From Desulfovibrio sp. UBA4079 (GTDB taxonomy: Bacteria; Desulfobacterota; Desulfovibrionia; Desulfovibrionales; Desulfovibrionaceae), in the NCBI GenBank assembly GCA_002382645.1, contig DFYP01000043.1, forward strand, positions 1 through 8,515: 8,515 bases of DNA. Direction: 5' to 3'. Positions 1 to 5,527 of the stretch are shown in pieces. Made by a program: the position numbers and the translations under genes. The notes below the pieces were generated by a model that had not been told where the DNA came from, did no database searches, and was given only the letters and a program-made list of their open reading frames with translations. Within the stretch, counting starts at the first letter, position 1; each line of letters starts with the position of its first letter.

Positions 1-202
1 GAACGGCCCGGCCGGCGCGGCGCGCATCCGGCGGGTGGCCGTGCGGCCCCTGGAGAGCGACAGCGAGCTGGTGCTCTACAGCGACAATCCCCGCGAATAC
101 CCGCCGCACAGCCTGCTTGTGGGCCGCGACCTGGCGGGCGACCCGGCGGCCGCCCTGGCCGGGCGGGTGCTCTTCGCCTGGAGCGACATGACGCGGAAAT
201 GA
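1..202 (+). CDS. Phage-type repressor, S24/LexA-like C-terminus (partial, 5' end outside window)
   Basis: The frame starting at base 2 is open to the TGA at 200-202 and gives the last 66 residues of a protein. The stretch VRPLESDSELVLYSDNPREY, then YPPHSLLVGRDLAG and a hydrophobic GRVLFAW near the end, matches the beta-rich C-terminal half of S24/LexA-like phage repressors, where SDNP-x-YPP and a final GRV-x-W-A are recurrent. These proteins normally carry an N-terminal helix-turn-helix and a Ser/Lys self-cleaving core, which would lie upstream of the window and cannot be checked. The final 15 codons are present a second time about 1 kb downstream, so the 3' end of this gene appears to be an integration site and the present TGA-terminated end may have been supplied by the inserted island. 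Family call moderately sure; operator and targets unknown. Confidence 0.7.
   Translation, partial: NGPAGAARIRRVAVRPLESDSELVLYSDNPREYPPHSLLVGRDLAGDPAAALAGRVLFAWSDMTRK
154..198 (+). repeat. Left direct repeat (putative att), copy 1
   Basis: This 45-bp segment reappears at 1150-1194 with 43 of 45 bases identical. It spans the last codons of the S24-type gene. The two internal mismatches (163 G/A and 172 C/T) and the next difference (199 A/G) all fall on third codon positions and change no amino acid. The stop then differs, TGA here and TAG in copy 2. Outside these limits the flanks are unrelated. Confidence 0.85.
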
Positions 203-218
203 ACGAAATTGCATGAAA

Positions 219-224
219 TATAAT
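219..224 (+). promoter_or_regulatory. Possible -10 box of the HEPN gene
   Basis: A perfect TATAAT lies 9 bases before the preferred ATG at 234. No good -35 is seen 16-18 bases upstream, where the end of the repressor gene lies. If used, transcription would start about base 231 and the message would be almost leaderless. In AT-rich DNA this hexamer can occur by chance. Confidence 0.25.
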
Positions 225-233
225 GGGGGCAGT

Positions 234-1010
234 ATGAAGCGGAAGAGAATCCCCAAATGGGCTGTGCAACATTTTGATGATTTTTTAAATCATATAGACA
301 GAATAAATAAATTTTTAATAATCACAATTGCTGGGGTTACAAGGCTTCCGCATCTTCCAAATTTATTTATTGCATTGCTAGATGCAGAAGAAAATGAAGA
401 TATACATAGTAATTCAAAACAGATTGAAGAGGCAAAGCAGCACGCAGAATTTGCAAAAGAAGAAATTGAAAATGGATTTCAACTTATATATAGCCAGAGC
501 TTGATAGGTTACTGGACATCATTGGAGATGCTAGTAAAGAATTTCATCGTAGCATTACTTATTAATAATGCTAAAGCAAGAAGCTGTCAGGAATTGAAAA
601 GGATAAAAATAAAATTTGGAGAGTACGAGGCGCTAGATAAAATTGACAGATATAATTATATTTATGATTTACTTGAAGAGAGTATAGGGGCGAAGATAAA
701 GCGTGGCATTAATAGATTTGAAGCAGTGATGAAGCTTTTTAACCTAACATCACAGGTTGATTCAAAAACAGAAAGATATTTGTTTGAATTATATAATATC
801 AGAAATATATTTGTTCATCGCCGCGGGATAGCAGACACAAAAATTGTTAATTGCTGCCCAAGGTTGCGATTGAAGAAGAATAAACACATAATAATAACAA
901 GCGAGATGTATAAATCATACAATAAGGCCTTACAAATCTATGCACTCGAGTTAATTCAACGAGTGAGAGTTTATTTTGGTATGAAACGATATGAACCAAA
1001 GAATAAATGA
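234..1010 (+). CDS. HEPN-domain protein (putative RNase toxin or defence effector)
   Basis: This encodes a 258-residue, highly charged, mostly helical protein. The diagnostic part is ELYNIRNIFVHRRGIAD at residues 185-201, where R190-N-I-F-V-H195 fits the Rx4-6H signature of HEPN ribonucleases. An upstream helix around residues 88-110 (SLIGYWTSLEMLVKNFIVAL) resembles the W-x3-E helix seen in HEPN proteins near stand-alone defence genes. Known active HEPN proteins are metal-independent RNases in toxin-antitoxin, abortive infection and CRISPR effectors; activity here is inferred from the motif. ATG 234 is preferred over ATG 213 because GGGGG lies 4 bases before it and nothing usable precedes 213. 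Codon use (AAA, ATA, TTA, AAT) is unlike every neighbour, pointing to recent transfer. No nucleotidyltransferase (MNT-type) antitoxin partner is adjacent. It could alternatively be a non-catalytic HEPN. Confidence 0.7.
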   Translation: MKRKRIPKWAVQHFDDFLNHIDRINKFLIITIAGVTRLPHLPNLFIALLDAEENEDIHSNSKQIEEAKQHAEFAKEEIENGFQLIYSQSLIGYWTSLEMLVKNFIVALLINNAKARSCQELKRIKIKFGEYEALDKIDRYNYIYDLLEESIGAKIKRGINRFEAVMKLFNLTSQVDSKTERYLFELYNIRNIFVHRRGIADTKIVNCCPRLRLKKNKHIIITSEMYKSYNKALQIYALELIQRVRVYFGMKRYEPKNK

Positions 1011-1077
1011 GGATGCAGCTACTATGTTTGTTATTCTTATATTATAAAATTTAGTTATAATTAAACTTGGTATATGC

Positions 1078-1087
1078 CAGCATGCTG
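1078..1087. repeat. 10-bp perfect palindrome CAGCATGCTG
   Basis: CAGCATGCTG is a perfect palindrome, 2 bases before the terminator-like hairpin and near the right edge of the AT-rich island. It is a possible protein-binding site, but a 10-bp palindrome can also occur by chance. Confidence 0.3.
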
Positions 1088-1088
1088 T

Positions 1089-1116
1089 TGCGGATTTAAA
1101 ATTCGCATACTTTTTT
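1089..1116 (+). terminator. Weak intrinsic terminator after the HEPN gene
   Basis: TGCGGATT (1089-1096, one G-T wobble at 1093/1103) can pair with AATTCGCA (1100-1107), leaving a tight loop, and T6 follows at 1111-1116. The stem is short and AT-rich and the T run begins 4 bases after it, so efficiency is uncertain. It lies about 80 bases past the HEPN stop codon and is the only hairpin plus T-tract there. Confidence 0.45.
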
Positions 1117-1149
1117 ATTGTTACATTGTTAGATTAACCCAATTGGTAT

Positions 1150-1194
1150 CCTGGCCGGACGGGTGCTTTTCGCCTGGAGCGACATGACGCGGAA
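1150..1194 (+). repeat. Right direct repeat (putative att), copy 2 with detached repressor 3' end
   Basis: This is the second copy of the 45-bp repeat. Read in the same frame it encodes LAGRVLFAWSDMTRK followed by TAG (1196-1198), identical in protein to the real end of the S24-type gene but with GGA, CTT and AAG where copy 1 has GGG, CTC and AAA. It has no start codon or upstream reading frame of its own. It lies 2 bases before the stop of the convergent kinase gene, so it is probably the ancestral end of the repressor gene displaced by the insertion. Confidence 0.8.
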
Positions 1195-1200
1195 GTAGGG

Positions 1201-2934
1201 CTAGCCGCCCGGAAAGCGCACCAGGAACACGGCCCCGCCCCGGTTCTCCCAGGTGAGGCCGCCGCCCAGTTGCTCGGAGAGGCTGACCACCAGCCGCAGG
1301 CCCAGGCTCGGGCACTGTCCCGGGTCAAAGTCCTGGCACAGGCCCGGCCCGGAGTCGGCCACGCTGAGCACCAGGTCCGCGCCGTCCCGGATCAGCTCCA
1401 CGCGCAGGTCGCAGGCCTGGCCCGGCCGCAGGCTGTGCTTGCAGGCATTGGTCAAGAGCTCGTTCAGGAGCAGGGCAAAGGGCACGGCCCGGTCCAGCAC
1501 GAGCCGCGCCGGGACCGCCTCCACGGAAAGCCGCACCCCGCCCGCGGGGGACGAGGCCCGGACCACGGCCTGGGCCAGCCTGGGGATGTATCCGGCCAGG
1601 TCCACCCCGCCCAGGTCCGCGGACTCGTAGAGCATCTCGTGCACCAGGGCCATGGCCCGCACGCGGTTCTCCATGCGCGCCGGGAAGTCCGCGCCCCCGG
1701 AATCGCCCTGGTGCACCTCCTGGAGCCGCACCAGGGAGAGGATGAGCTGGAGGTTGTTCTTGACCCGGTGGTGGATCTCCCGCAGCAGGGTCTCTTTCTC
1801 GCGCAGGGAGCGGACCGTGGCCTCGGCGGCCTGGGCCCGCTCGGTCTCGCGCTCCTGCAGGGCCCGGGCCATGCTGTCCAGGGCCTGGGCCAGGAGCCCC
1901 AGGTCCGTGTCCTCGGCGGGCAGGCCGGTGCGCGCCGAGAGGTCGCCCGCGCGGATGCGCGCCGCGGTGGCGGTCACGGCCTTGAGCCGCCGTCCGAGCA
2001 CGGTGCGGTCGAAAAGCCAGGCGCAGCCCAGGCTGAACAGGGCCAGGCAGACGAGCAGCACGACGTTGCGGGCCATGGCCTCGCGGGCCGGGGCCGTGAC
2101 CTCGTCCGCGGGCAGGCCCAGGAACAGGACCATGTACGGCGCGCCCCGGGGCGCGAGCCGCAGCTTCTTGTAGGCCACCAGCCGCCGCACGCCGTCCAGG
2201 CCCATCTGCACCGTGAGGCCCTTGTCCGGCCCGGCCTGGACCAAGGTCCAGATGGCCGGGGGAACGGGCCGGCCCAGGGGGTTGGTCTGCTTGGGCGGAT
2301 GGTAGAACAGCCGCGTGCCGTTGCGGTCGGCCAGGCCCAGGAATCCGCCCTGGGGCAGGCGCAGGCTCTCGAACAGGGGCGCGTAGGACGAGAGCCGGAA
2401 GGCCGCCACGAGCACGTTGGCCAGCTGTCCGTCCGGGCCGGGCACCGGCTGGCCGAAGGCGAAGGCCGGCTCCTGGGTGAACCGGCTGACGATGTACTCC
2501 CCGGCCGCAAAGGCCCCGCTGTCCACGGCCAGGCGGAAGTGCGGCCGGTCCGCGATGTTCACGCCCTCCTGGGCCAGGGCCGTGGCCAGGACCTCGCCCC
2601 GGGGGTTCACCTTGATCACGTTGAGGAACAGGGGATTGTCGGCCAGGACCTTACGGAGCAGGGCCGCGCAGGGGCAGTCCGGGCCCCGGGCCGGGCTCTG
2701 GAACGCGGGCATGAGCGCCAGGGTGGAGAGGATCTGGCGGGTGTTCTCGGTGATGCGCTCCTGGACCTGGGCCAGGGACTCCACGGTGCGCAGGGCCTCG
2801 GTGCGGGCCTCCTGCTCCAGGTGCCGGGCGTGCTCCACCCCGGAATTGAGCACCAGGCCCAGGGCCGGGAGCGCGGCCAGGAGCACGGCCGTGAGCAAGG
2901 CCGCGCGGATGGAGGAGAAGGTCAGGCGTCCCAT
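1201..2934 (-). CDS. Membrane sensor histidine kinase, Cache-HAMP-HisKA_2-HATPase_c
   Basis: This encodes a 577-residue sensor kinase. The order is a membrane segment at about 9-30, an extracytoplasmic double-Cache-like sensor at about 33-283 (DRPHF at 129-133, followed by a GEYIVSR strand), a second membrane segment at about 289-308, HAMP to about 363, then a HisKA_2 dimerisation helix with EIHHRVKNNLQ (likely phospho-acceptor His389). The ATPase core follows with N-box NELLTNACKHS (Asn491), G1 DSGPGL (Asp527) and G2 SLGLRLV (about 543-549). Such kinases sense small ligands outside the membrane and phosphorylate a response regulator; none is adjacent, so it is an orphan. ATG 2934 is chosen because the first membrane helix follows directly; a TTG at 2985 would lie in a likely promoter. 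The Shine-Dalgarno is poor (GGTGG). Ligand unknown. It is convergent with the displaced repressor 3' end. Confidence 0.9.
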   Translation of the reverse strand: MGRLTFSSIRAALLTAVLLAALPALGLVLNSGVEHARHLEQEARTEALRTVESLAQVQERITENTRQILSTLALMPAFQSPARGPDCPCAALLRKVLADNPLFLNVIKVNPRGEVLATALAQEGVNIADRPHFRLAVDSGAFAAGEYIVSRFTQEPAFAFGQPVPGPDGQLANVLVAAFRLSSYAPLFESLRLPQGGFLGLADRNGTRLFYHPPKQTNPLGRPVPPAIWTLVQAGPDKGLTVQMGLDGVRRLVAYKKLRLAPRGAPYMVLFLGLPADEVTAPAREAMARNVVLLVCLALFSLGCAWLFDRTVLGRRLKAVTATAARIRAGDLSARTGLPAEDTDLGLLAQALDSMARALQERETERAQAAEATVRSLREKETLLREIHHRVKNNLQLILSLVRLQEVHQGDSGGADFPARMENRVRAMALVHEMLYESADLGGVDLAGYIPRLAQAVVRASSPAGGVRLSVEAVPARLVLDRAVPFALLLNELLTNACKHSLRPGQACDLRVELIRDGADLVLSVADSGPGLCQDFDPGQCPSLGLRLVVSLSEQLGGGLTWENRGGAVFLVRFPGG

Positions 2935-2957
2935 GGCGCACCACCGGTTTTCTCCGG

Positions 2958-2985
2958 GGTATACCCGCCAGGGATTTCCGGGCAA
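2958..2985 (-). promoter_or_regulatory. Candidate promoter of the histidine kinase gene
   Basis: On the minus strand TTGCCC (2985-2980) and TATACC (2963-2958) are spaced by 16 bases, each matching four of six consensus bases. The start point would fall near 2951, giving a short leader before ATG 2934. Pattern match only. Confidence 0.3.
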
Positions 2986-3078
2986 TGGGCGGCGAAAAAA
3001 AATAAGACCGCCGGAGCCGGAAAAACAAATTCCGCCCCGGGCCCCATGTGGCCGGACCCGCTCCGGCCGCCCGCGCTA

Positions 3079-3103
3079 GCACCTCCGGAAACCACGGAGG
3101 TGC
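3079..3103 (+). promoter_or_regulatory. Shine-Dalgarno-sequestering hairpin before the DUF5675 gene
   Basis: GCACCTCCG (3079-3087) and CGGAGGTGC (3095-3103) are perfect complements separated by a 7-base loop. The 3' arm contains the whole Shine-Dalgarno GGAGG (3096-3100) and ends 2 bases before the ATG at 3106, so folding would block ribosome entry. The stem is mostly GC. This suggests translational control of the phage-type pair, but no ligand-binding domain is apparent. Confidence 0.55.
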
Positions 3104-3105
3104 CC

Positions 3106-3513
3106 ATGCTGGCCGAGATCATCCGCCTGGAGTCCACGGACGAGGCGACCCTGGGCGCGCTGCTGCTGGACAGCCGCCTGTTCTGCCTGACCCTGGAGCC
3201 CCCGGACCGGGGCAACGCCCCGAAAACCTCCTGCATCCCGCCGGGACGCTACCGCTGCCAGGGGGCGGCCTCGCCCCGCTTCGGCCGGGCCGTGGCGGTC
3301 CGGGACGTGCCGGGCCGCAGCCAGATCCTGTTCCACGCCGGGAACACGGCCGCGGACACGGAAGGCTGCATCCTCCTGGGCTCCCGGCCCGGGACCCTGG
3401 ACGGCCGCCGGGCCCTGCTCGGCAGCGCCGAGGCCATGCGCGCCTTTTTGGAGGCCGTGGGCCGGGACCCGGACCTGGAGCTGCTGGTGCGGCCCCTGGA
3501 GGCGTCGTCATGA
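3106..3513 (+). CDS. DUF5675 family phage-associated protein
   Basis: This encodes a 135-residue protein. LGALLLDSRLFCLTLE (about 16-31), SCIPPGRYRC (about 42-51), SPRFGRAV, then VPGRSQILFHAGNTAADTEGCILLGS (about 68-93) follow the known DUF5675 pattern. The family has no settled reaction. The conserved His77 and Cys88 in the HAGN...DTEGCILLG region sit like a His/Cys pair, and relatives are often found with phage lysis or tail genes, so a cell-wall-related role is possible but unproven. ATG 3106 has GGAGG 5 bases upstream, held in a hairpin. Its stop overlaps the next start by four bases (ATGA), so the two are translationally coupled. Longer open frames running into it from upstream are antisense to the kinase and not real. 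Confidence 0.8.
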   Translation: MLAEIIRLESTDEATLGALLLDSRLFCLTLEPPDRGNAPKTSCIPPGRYRCQGAASPRFGRAVAVRDVPGRSQILFHAGNTAADTEGCILLGSRPGTLDGRRALLGSAEAMRAFLEAVGRDPDLELLVRPLEASS

Positions 3514-3716
3514 GCCTGTGCCTGTGCGGGTCCAAGGCCATCTGCGCGGCCGTGGGCGAGAATCCCCGCGAGATCCTGCGGCTCGTGCGCGAGTCCGGCC
3601 TGCCCGCCTGGAAACGCGGGGGCCGGGGGCTCTGGCGGGCCCTGCCCCGGGACCTGGAGGCCTGGCTCCTGGTCCAGCGCGACCACCACCTGGGCCGGGG
3701 CGGGTCCGGGGAATAG
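3510..3716 (+). CDS. Small winged-HTH protein, phage excisionase/terminase-small-like
   Basis: This encodes a 68-residue protein. GSKAICAAVGENPREILRLV (about 7-26) then ESGLPAWKRGGRGLWRALPRDLEAWL (about 27-52) has the layout of the small MerR-like winged helix-turn-helix found in phage excisionases, AlpA-type regulators and Nu1-like terminase small subunits: a first helix, a turn with P and R, the LPAWK wing strand and a closing LEAWL helix. DNA binding is likely; which role cannot be told from sequence. The start codon overlaps the DUF5675 stop (ATGA), so it depends on the upstream gene for translation and probably shares its hairpin control. Two close cysteines (4 and 6) precede the HTH. 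Confidence 0.65.
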   Translation: MSLCLCGSKAICAAVGENPREILRLVRESGLPAWKRGGRGLWRALPRDLEAWLLVQRDHHLGRGGSGE

Positions 3717-3741
3717 GCCGGGAAGGGCGAGGGGAAAGCGG

Positions 3742-3770
3742 TTCCAAGGGCCGTTCTTTTGAGGTATGGT
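3742..3770 (+). promoter_or_regulatory. Candidate promoter of the TPR-PilZ pair
   Basis: TTCCAA (3742-3747), a 17-base spacer and TATGGT (3765-3770) lie about 30 bases before the ATG at 3801. The -35 is weak (three of six) and the -10 matches four of six. This is the least GC-rich stretch of the gap between the wHTH gene and the TPR gene. Confidence 0.3.
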
Positions 3771-3800
3771 CGGGCCGTCGTCGGAGCCCCAGGAGGGTCC

Positions 3801-4517
3801 ATGCAGGACAGCCCCGCCATACTCGGCGCGTTCCGCCAGGACAAGGTCCAGAAGGCCGGCCGCACCGTGGCCGCCACCCGGGAATTCACCCAGAGCCTGC
3901 TCTGGCTGGTCCTGGCCCTGGACAACGACCGCTGCCTGGCCCTGCCGCTCGGCGAGAACGGCCTGCCCGGCAGGGTGCGCCCCCCGCTGGCCCGCCGCGA
4001 GCTGGCCGTGTCCTACCTGCCCGAACCCGCGCTGTTCCGCGACCGCCTCCTGCCCGTGCTCGTGTCCCTGCGCGCGCGCCTGAACGCGGGCCGCGCCGCC
4101 CTGGCCGACATGACCCTGGACGAGGCCCAGGCCCTCGGGGCCCTGTCCCTGGACGAGCCCGGGCCCTGGGCCGACGGCATGGAGGCGGCCCGCGTGCTCC
4201 TGGAGAGCCTGCCCCCGGACATGGCCGAGTTCCCCTTCGAGGCCGCCTCGGCCATCAACCAGGAGGGCGTGGCCCTGCGCCGGGCGCGCAAGCCCGAGCG
4301 GGCCGTGGCCTACCTGTCCCAGGCCCTGGAGATCGCGCCCCGCGACGACCACCTCGTGTTCAACCTGGCCCGGGCGCACTACGACAACCGCGACGTGGAG
4401 AGCTGCCGCGGCTGCCTGACCCGGGCCCTGTCCATGAACCCGGACCTTTCCGTGGCCCGGCGCTTCCTGGAGTTCCTGGCCCGCCGGGCCAAGCGCCGGG
4501 AGCCCATCCGGTTCTAG
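3801..4517 (+). CDS. TPR-repeat protein of unknown function
   Basis: This encodes a 238-residue soluble protein without signal peptide or membrane segment. The C-terminal third holds tetratricopeptide helices: about 148-181 (AINQEGVALRRARKPERAVA, then YLSQALEIAPRDD) and about 182-215 (HLVFNLARAHYDNRDVESCR, then GCLTRALSMNP), with the usual G/A-L-Y and A-L-x-x-x-P spacing. TPRs bind other proteins. The N-terminal 145 residues are not recognised; REFTQSLLWLVLALDNDRCL and ELAVSYLPEP have no motif I can name. The start ATG has AGGAGGG 3 bases upstream. It lies 12 bases before the PilZ gene, so the pair is probably one transcript; a role near c-di-GMP signalling is suggested only by that neighbour. 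Confidence 0.75.
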   Translation: MQDSPAILGAFRQDKVQKAGRTVAATREFTQSLLWLVLALDNDRCLALPLGENGLPGRVRPPLARRELAVSYLPEPALFRDRLLPVLVSLRARLNAGRAALADMTLDEAQALGALSLDEPGPWADGMEAARVLLESLPPDMAEFPFEAASAINQEGVALRRARKPERAVAYLSQALEIAPRDDHLVFNLARAHYDNRDVESCRGCLTRALSMNPDLSVARRFLEFLARRAKRREPIRF

Positions 4518-4529
4518 CCGGGAGACAGG

Positions 4530-4862
4530 ATGACCGAGCGACGCAAACACCGCCGGGCCACGCTGGACGCGCCCCTGTTCTGCGACGTGACCCCGCAGGG
4601 CGGCCGGACCTTCGTGGCCATCGTGCGCGACGTCTGCCTGGGAGGCCTGCGCCTGGAGCTGCCCCGGGGCGGCTACTCCCCCACCCTGGGCGAGCGCGTG
4701 ATCCTCTCGGACTGCCCGGAGTGCGTGGCCTGGGTCCTGGAGGGCGTGGAGGCCTCGGTGGTCTGGGCCAAGGACGGCCAGTGCGGCCTGCGCCTGACCC
4801 GGCCCGAACTCTTGAACAACCAGACCATCCGGCGGATTCTCGACGACTGCTGCCTGGACTGA
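4530..4862 (+). CDS. PilZ-domain protein, likely c-di-GMP receptor
   Basis: This encodes a 110-residue single-domain protein. RRKHRR at 4-9 supplies the RxxxR half of the PilZ c-di-GMP site and DVCLGG (34-39) the D/NxSxxG half, with Cys36 where Ser is usual. The remaining strands (LRLELP, GERVILS, ASVVWAKDGQCGLRL) fit the PilZ barrel and its normal length of about 100 residues. PilZ proteins transmit c-di-GMP levels to motility, exopolysaccharide or secretion machinery. It is unusually cysteine-rich: Cys18, 36, 62, 65 (a CPEC pair), 85, 107 and 108. GGGAGACAGG precedes the ATG. Whether the Ser-to-Cys change alters nucleotide binding cannot be said from sequence. Confidence 0.85.
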   Translation: MTERRKHRRATLDAPLFCDVTPQGGRTFVAIVRDVCLGGLRLELPRGGYSPTLGERVILSDCPECVAWVLEGVEASVVWAKDGQCGLRLTRPELLNNQTIRRILDDCCLD

Positions 4863-4873
4863 GCGCTCGCTTC

Positions 4874-4903
4874 TTGACCGGGCCCGCGTTTTCAGCATAT
4901 TGT
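4874..4903 (+). promoter_or_regulatory. Candidate promoter of the GAF-gap pair
   Basis: TTGACC (4874-4879) is followed after 16 bases by CATATT (4896-4901) or after 18 by TATTGT (4898-4903), in a T-rich pocket (CATATTGTTTTTCTTATCG) that stands out in GC-rich DNA. It sits about 57-63 bases before the GTG start of the GAF gene and is the best sigma-70-like match in the window. Confidence 0.45.
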
Positions 4904-4959
4904 TTTTCTTATCGTATTTCCCGCCAGGGCGTCCGCCCCCCAAGCCCAAGGAGGTTCCG

Positions 4960-5517
4960 GTGGACCGCTACGAATCCTACTACCGCTCCCTGTACGCCGC
5001 GGCCATGGCCGTGAACTCCAGCCTGGACCCCAAGCTGGTGCTCAAGACCATCGTGGAATGCGCGGCCAAGGCCATGGACGTGAAGGCCTGCTCCCTGCGC
5101 CTGCTGGACCGCGCCGGCCGCATGCTCCTGCCCGGGGCCGGGTTCGGCCTGTCCAACAAGTACCTGCGCAAGGGACCGGTGGACGTGGACCAGTCGGCCG
5201 TGGACCGCGAGGTCCTCTCCGGCCGCGTGGTCCAGGTCAAGGACGCGGCCACGGACCCCCGCTTCCAGTACGGCAAGGCGGCCAAGGACGAGGGCATCGC
5301 CTCGGTGCTGGTCGTGCCCCTGCGGGTGGAGGACAAGCCCGTGGGCGTCATGCGCGTGTACACGGCCAAGCCCCGGGAGTTCGATCCCGGCGAGGAGGAA
5401 TTCCTCATCTGCATCGCGGCCATGAGCGCCCTGGCCATCGAGAACGCCCGGCTGCACCAGGCCCTCAAGCGCGAGTACGAGTCGGTCCTCTCCTTCGACT
5501 ACCGCACCTTCGATTAG
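4960..5517 (+). CDS. Stand-alone GAF-domain protein
   Basis: This encodes a 185-residue cytosolic protein that is nearly all one GAF domain (about 22-165). LDPKLVLKTIVECAAKAMD is the entry helix, CSLRLLDRAGRMLLP the first strands, GRVVQVKDAATDPRFQY the middle, GIASVLVVPLRVEDKPVGVMRVY the core strands, and FDPGEEEFLICIAAMSALAIENARL the closing helix. GAF domains bind small molecules such as cyclic nucleotides, tetrapyrroles or metals; no ligand signature (such as a chromophore Cys or NKFDE) is seen. There is no output domain, so it would act through a partner. GTG 4960 is chosen for AAGGAGG 5 bases before; upstream frame lies in the promoter. It ends 10 bases before gap, so it is probably cotranscribed with GAPDH. 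Confidence 0.8.
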   Translation: MDRYESYYRSLYAAAMAVNSSLDPKLVLKTIVECAAKAMDVKACSLRLLDRAGRMLLPGAGFGLSNKYLRKGPVDVDQSAVDREVLSGRVVQVKDAATDPRFQYGKAAKDEGIASVLVVPLRVEDKPVGVMRVYTAKPREFDPGEEEFLICIAAMSALAIENARLHQALKREYESVLSFDYRTFD

Positions 5518-5527
5518 GAGCAACCAT

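Larger units (their letters stand above)
154..1194. mobile_element. AT-rich HEPN island bounded by direct repeats in a gene 3' end
   Basis: Between the two repeats lies about 950 bp of DNA rich in A and T (runs such as TTTTTTAAAT and ATATAATTATATTTA), in sharp contrast with the GC-rich DNA on both sides. It carries one gene, the HEPN protein, plus a terminator-like hairpin. The layout, with a 3' gene end duplicated at both borders and the reading frame restored by synonymous sequence, is what site-specific recombinases produce on integrating into gene ends. No integrase, transposase or terminal inverted repeat is visible, so the element would have to be mobilised in trans or be the remnant of a larger one. 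Mobility itself is inference; the repeat and composition break are directly visible. Confidence 0.65.

Noticed and set aside
213..233. Earlier ATG of the HEPN gene
   Set aside because: No Shine-Dalgarno precedes it, while ATG 234 has a GGGGG in range and begins a plausible MKRKR N-terminus.
2935..2985. Earlier TTG start of the histidine kinase
   Set aside because: The extra 17 residues precede the first membrane helix, have no ribosome site and cover the likely promoter.
1270..3513. Long plus-strand open frame (747 codons) antisense to the histidine kinase
   Set aside because: It is the mirror of a real GC-rich gene with low-complexity Q/G/A-rich translation. Only its last 135 codons (from ATG 3106) form a real gene.
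3249..4949. Minus-strand open frame of 566 codons antisense to the TPR and PilZ genes
   Set aside because: The product is compositionally biased (G, H, Q, A), lacks domains and a ribosome site, and overlaps five well-supported plus-strand genes or gene parts.
3518..5014. Plus-strand open frame of 498 codons over the wHTH, TPR and PilZ genes
   Set aside because: The translation is P/R/G-rich shadow sequence in the wrong frame for recognised domains.
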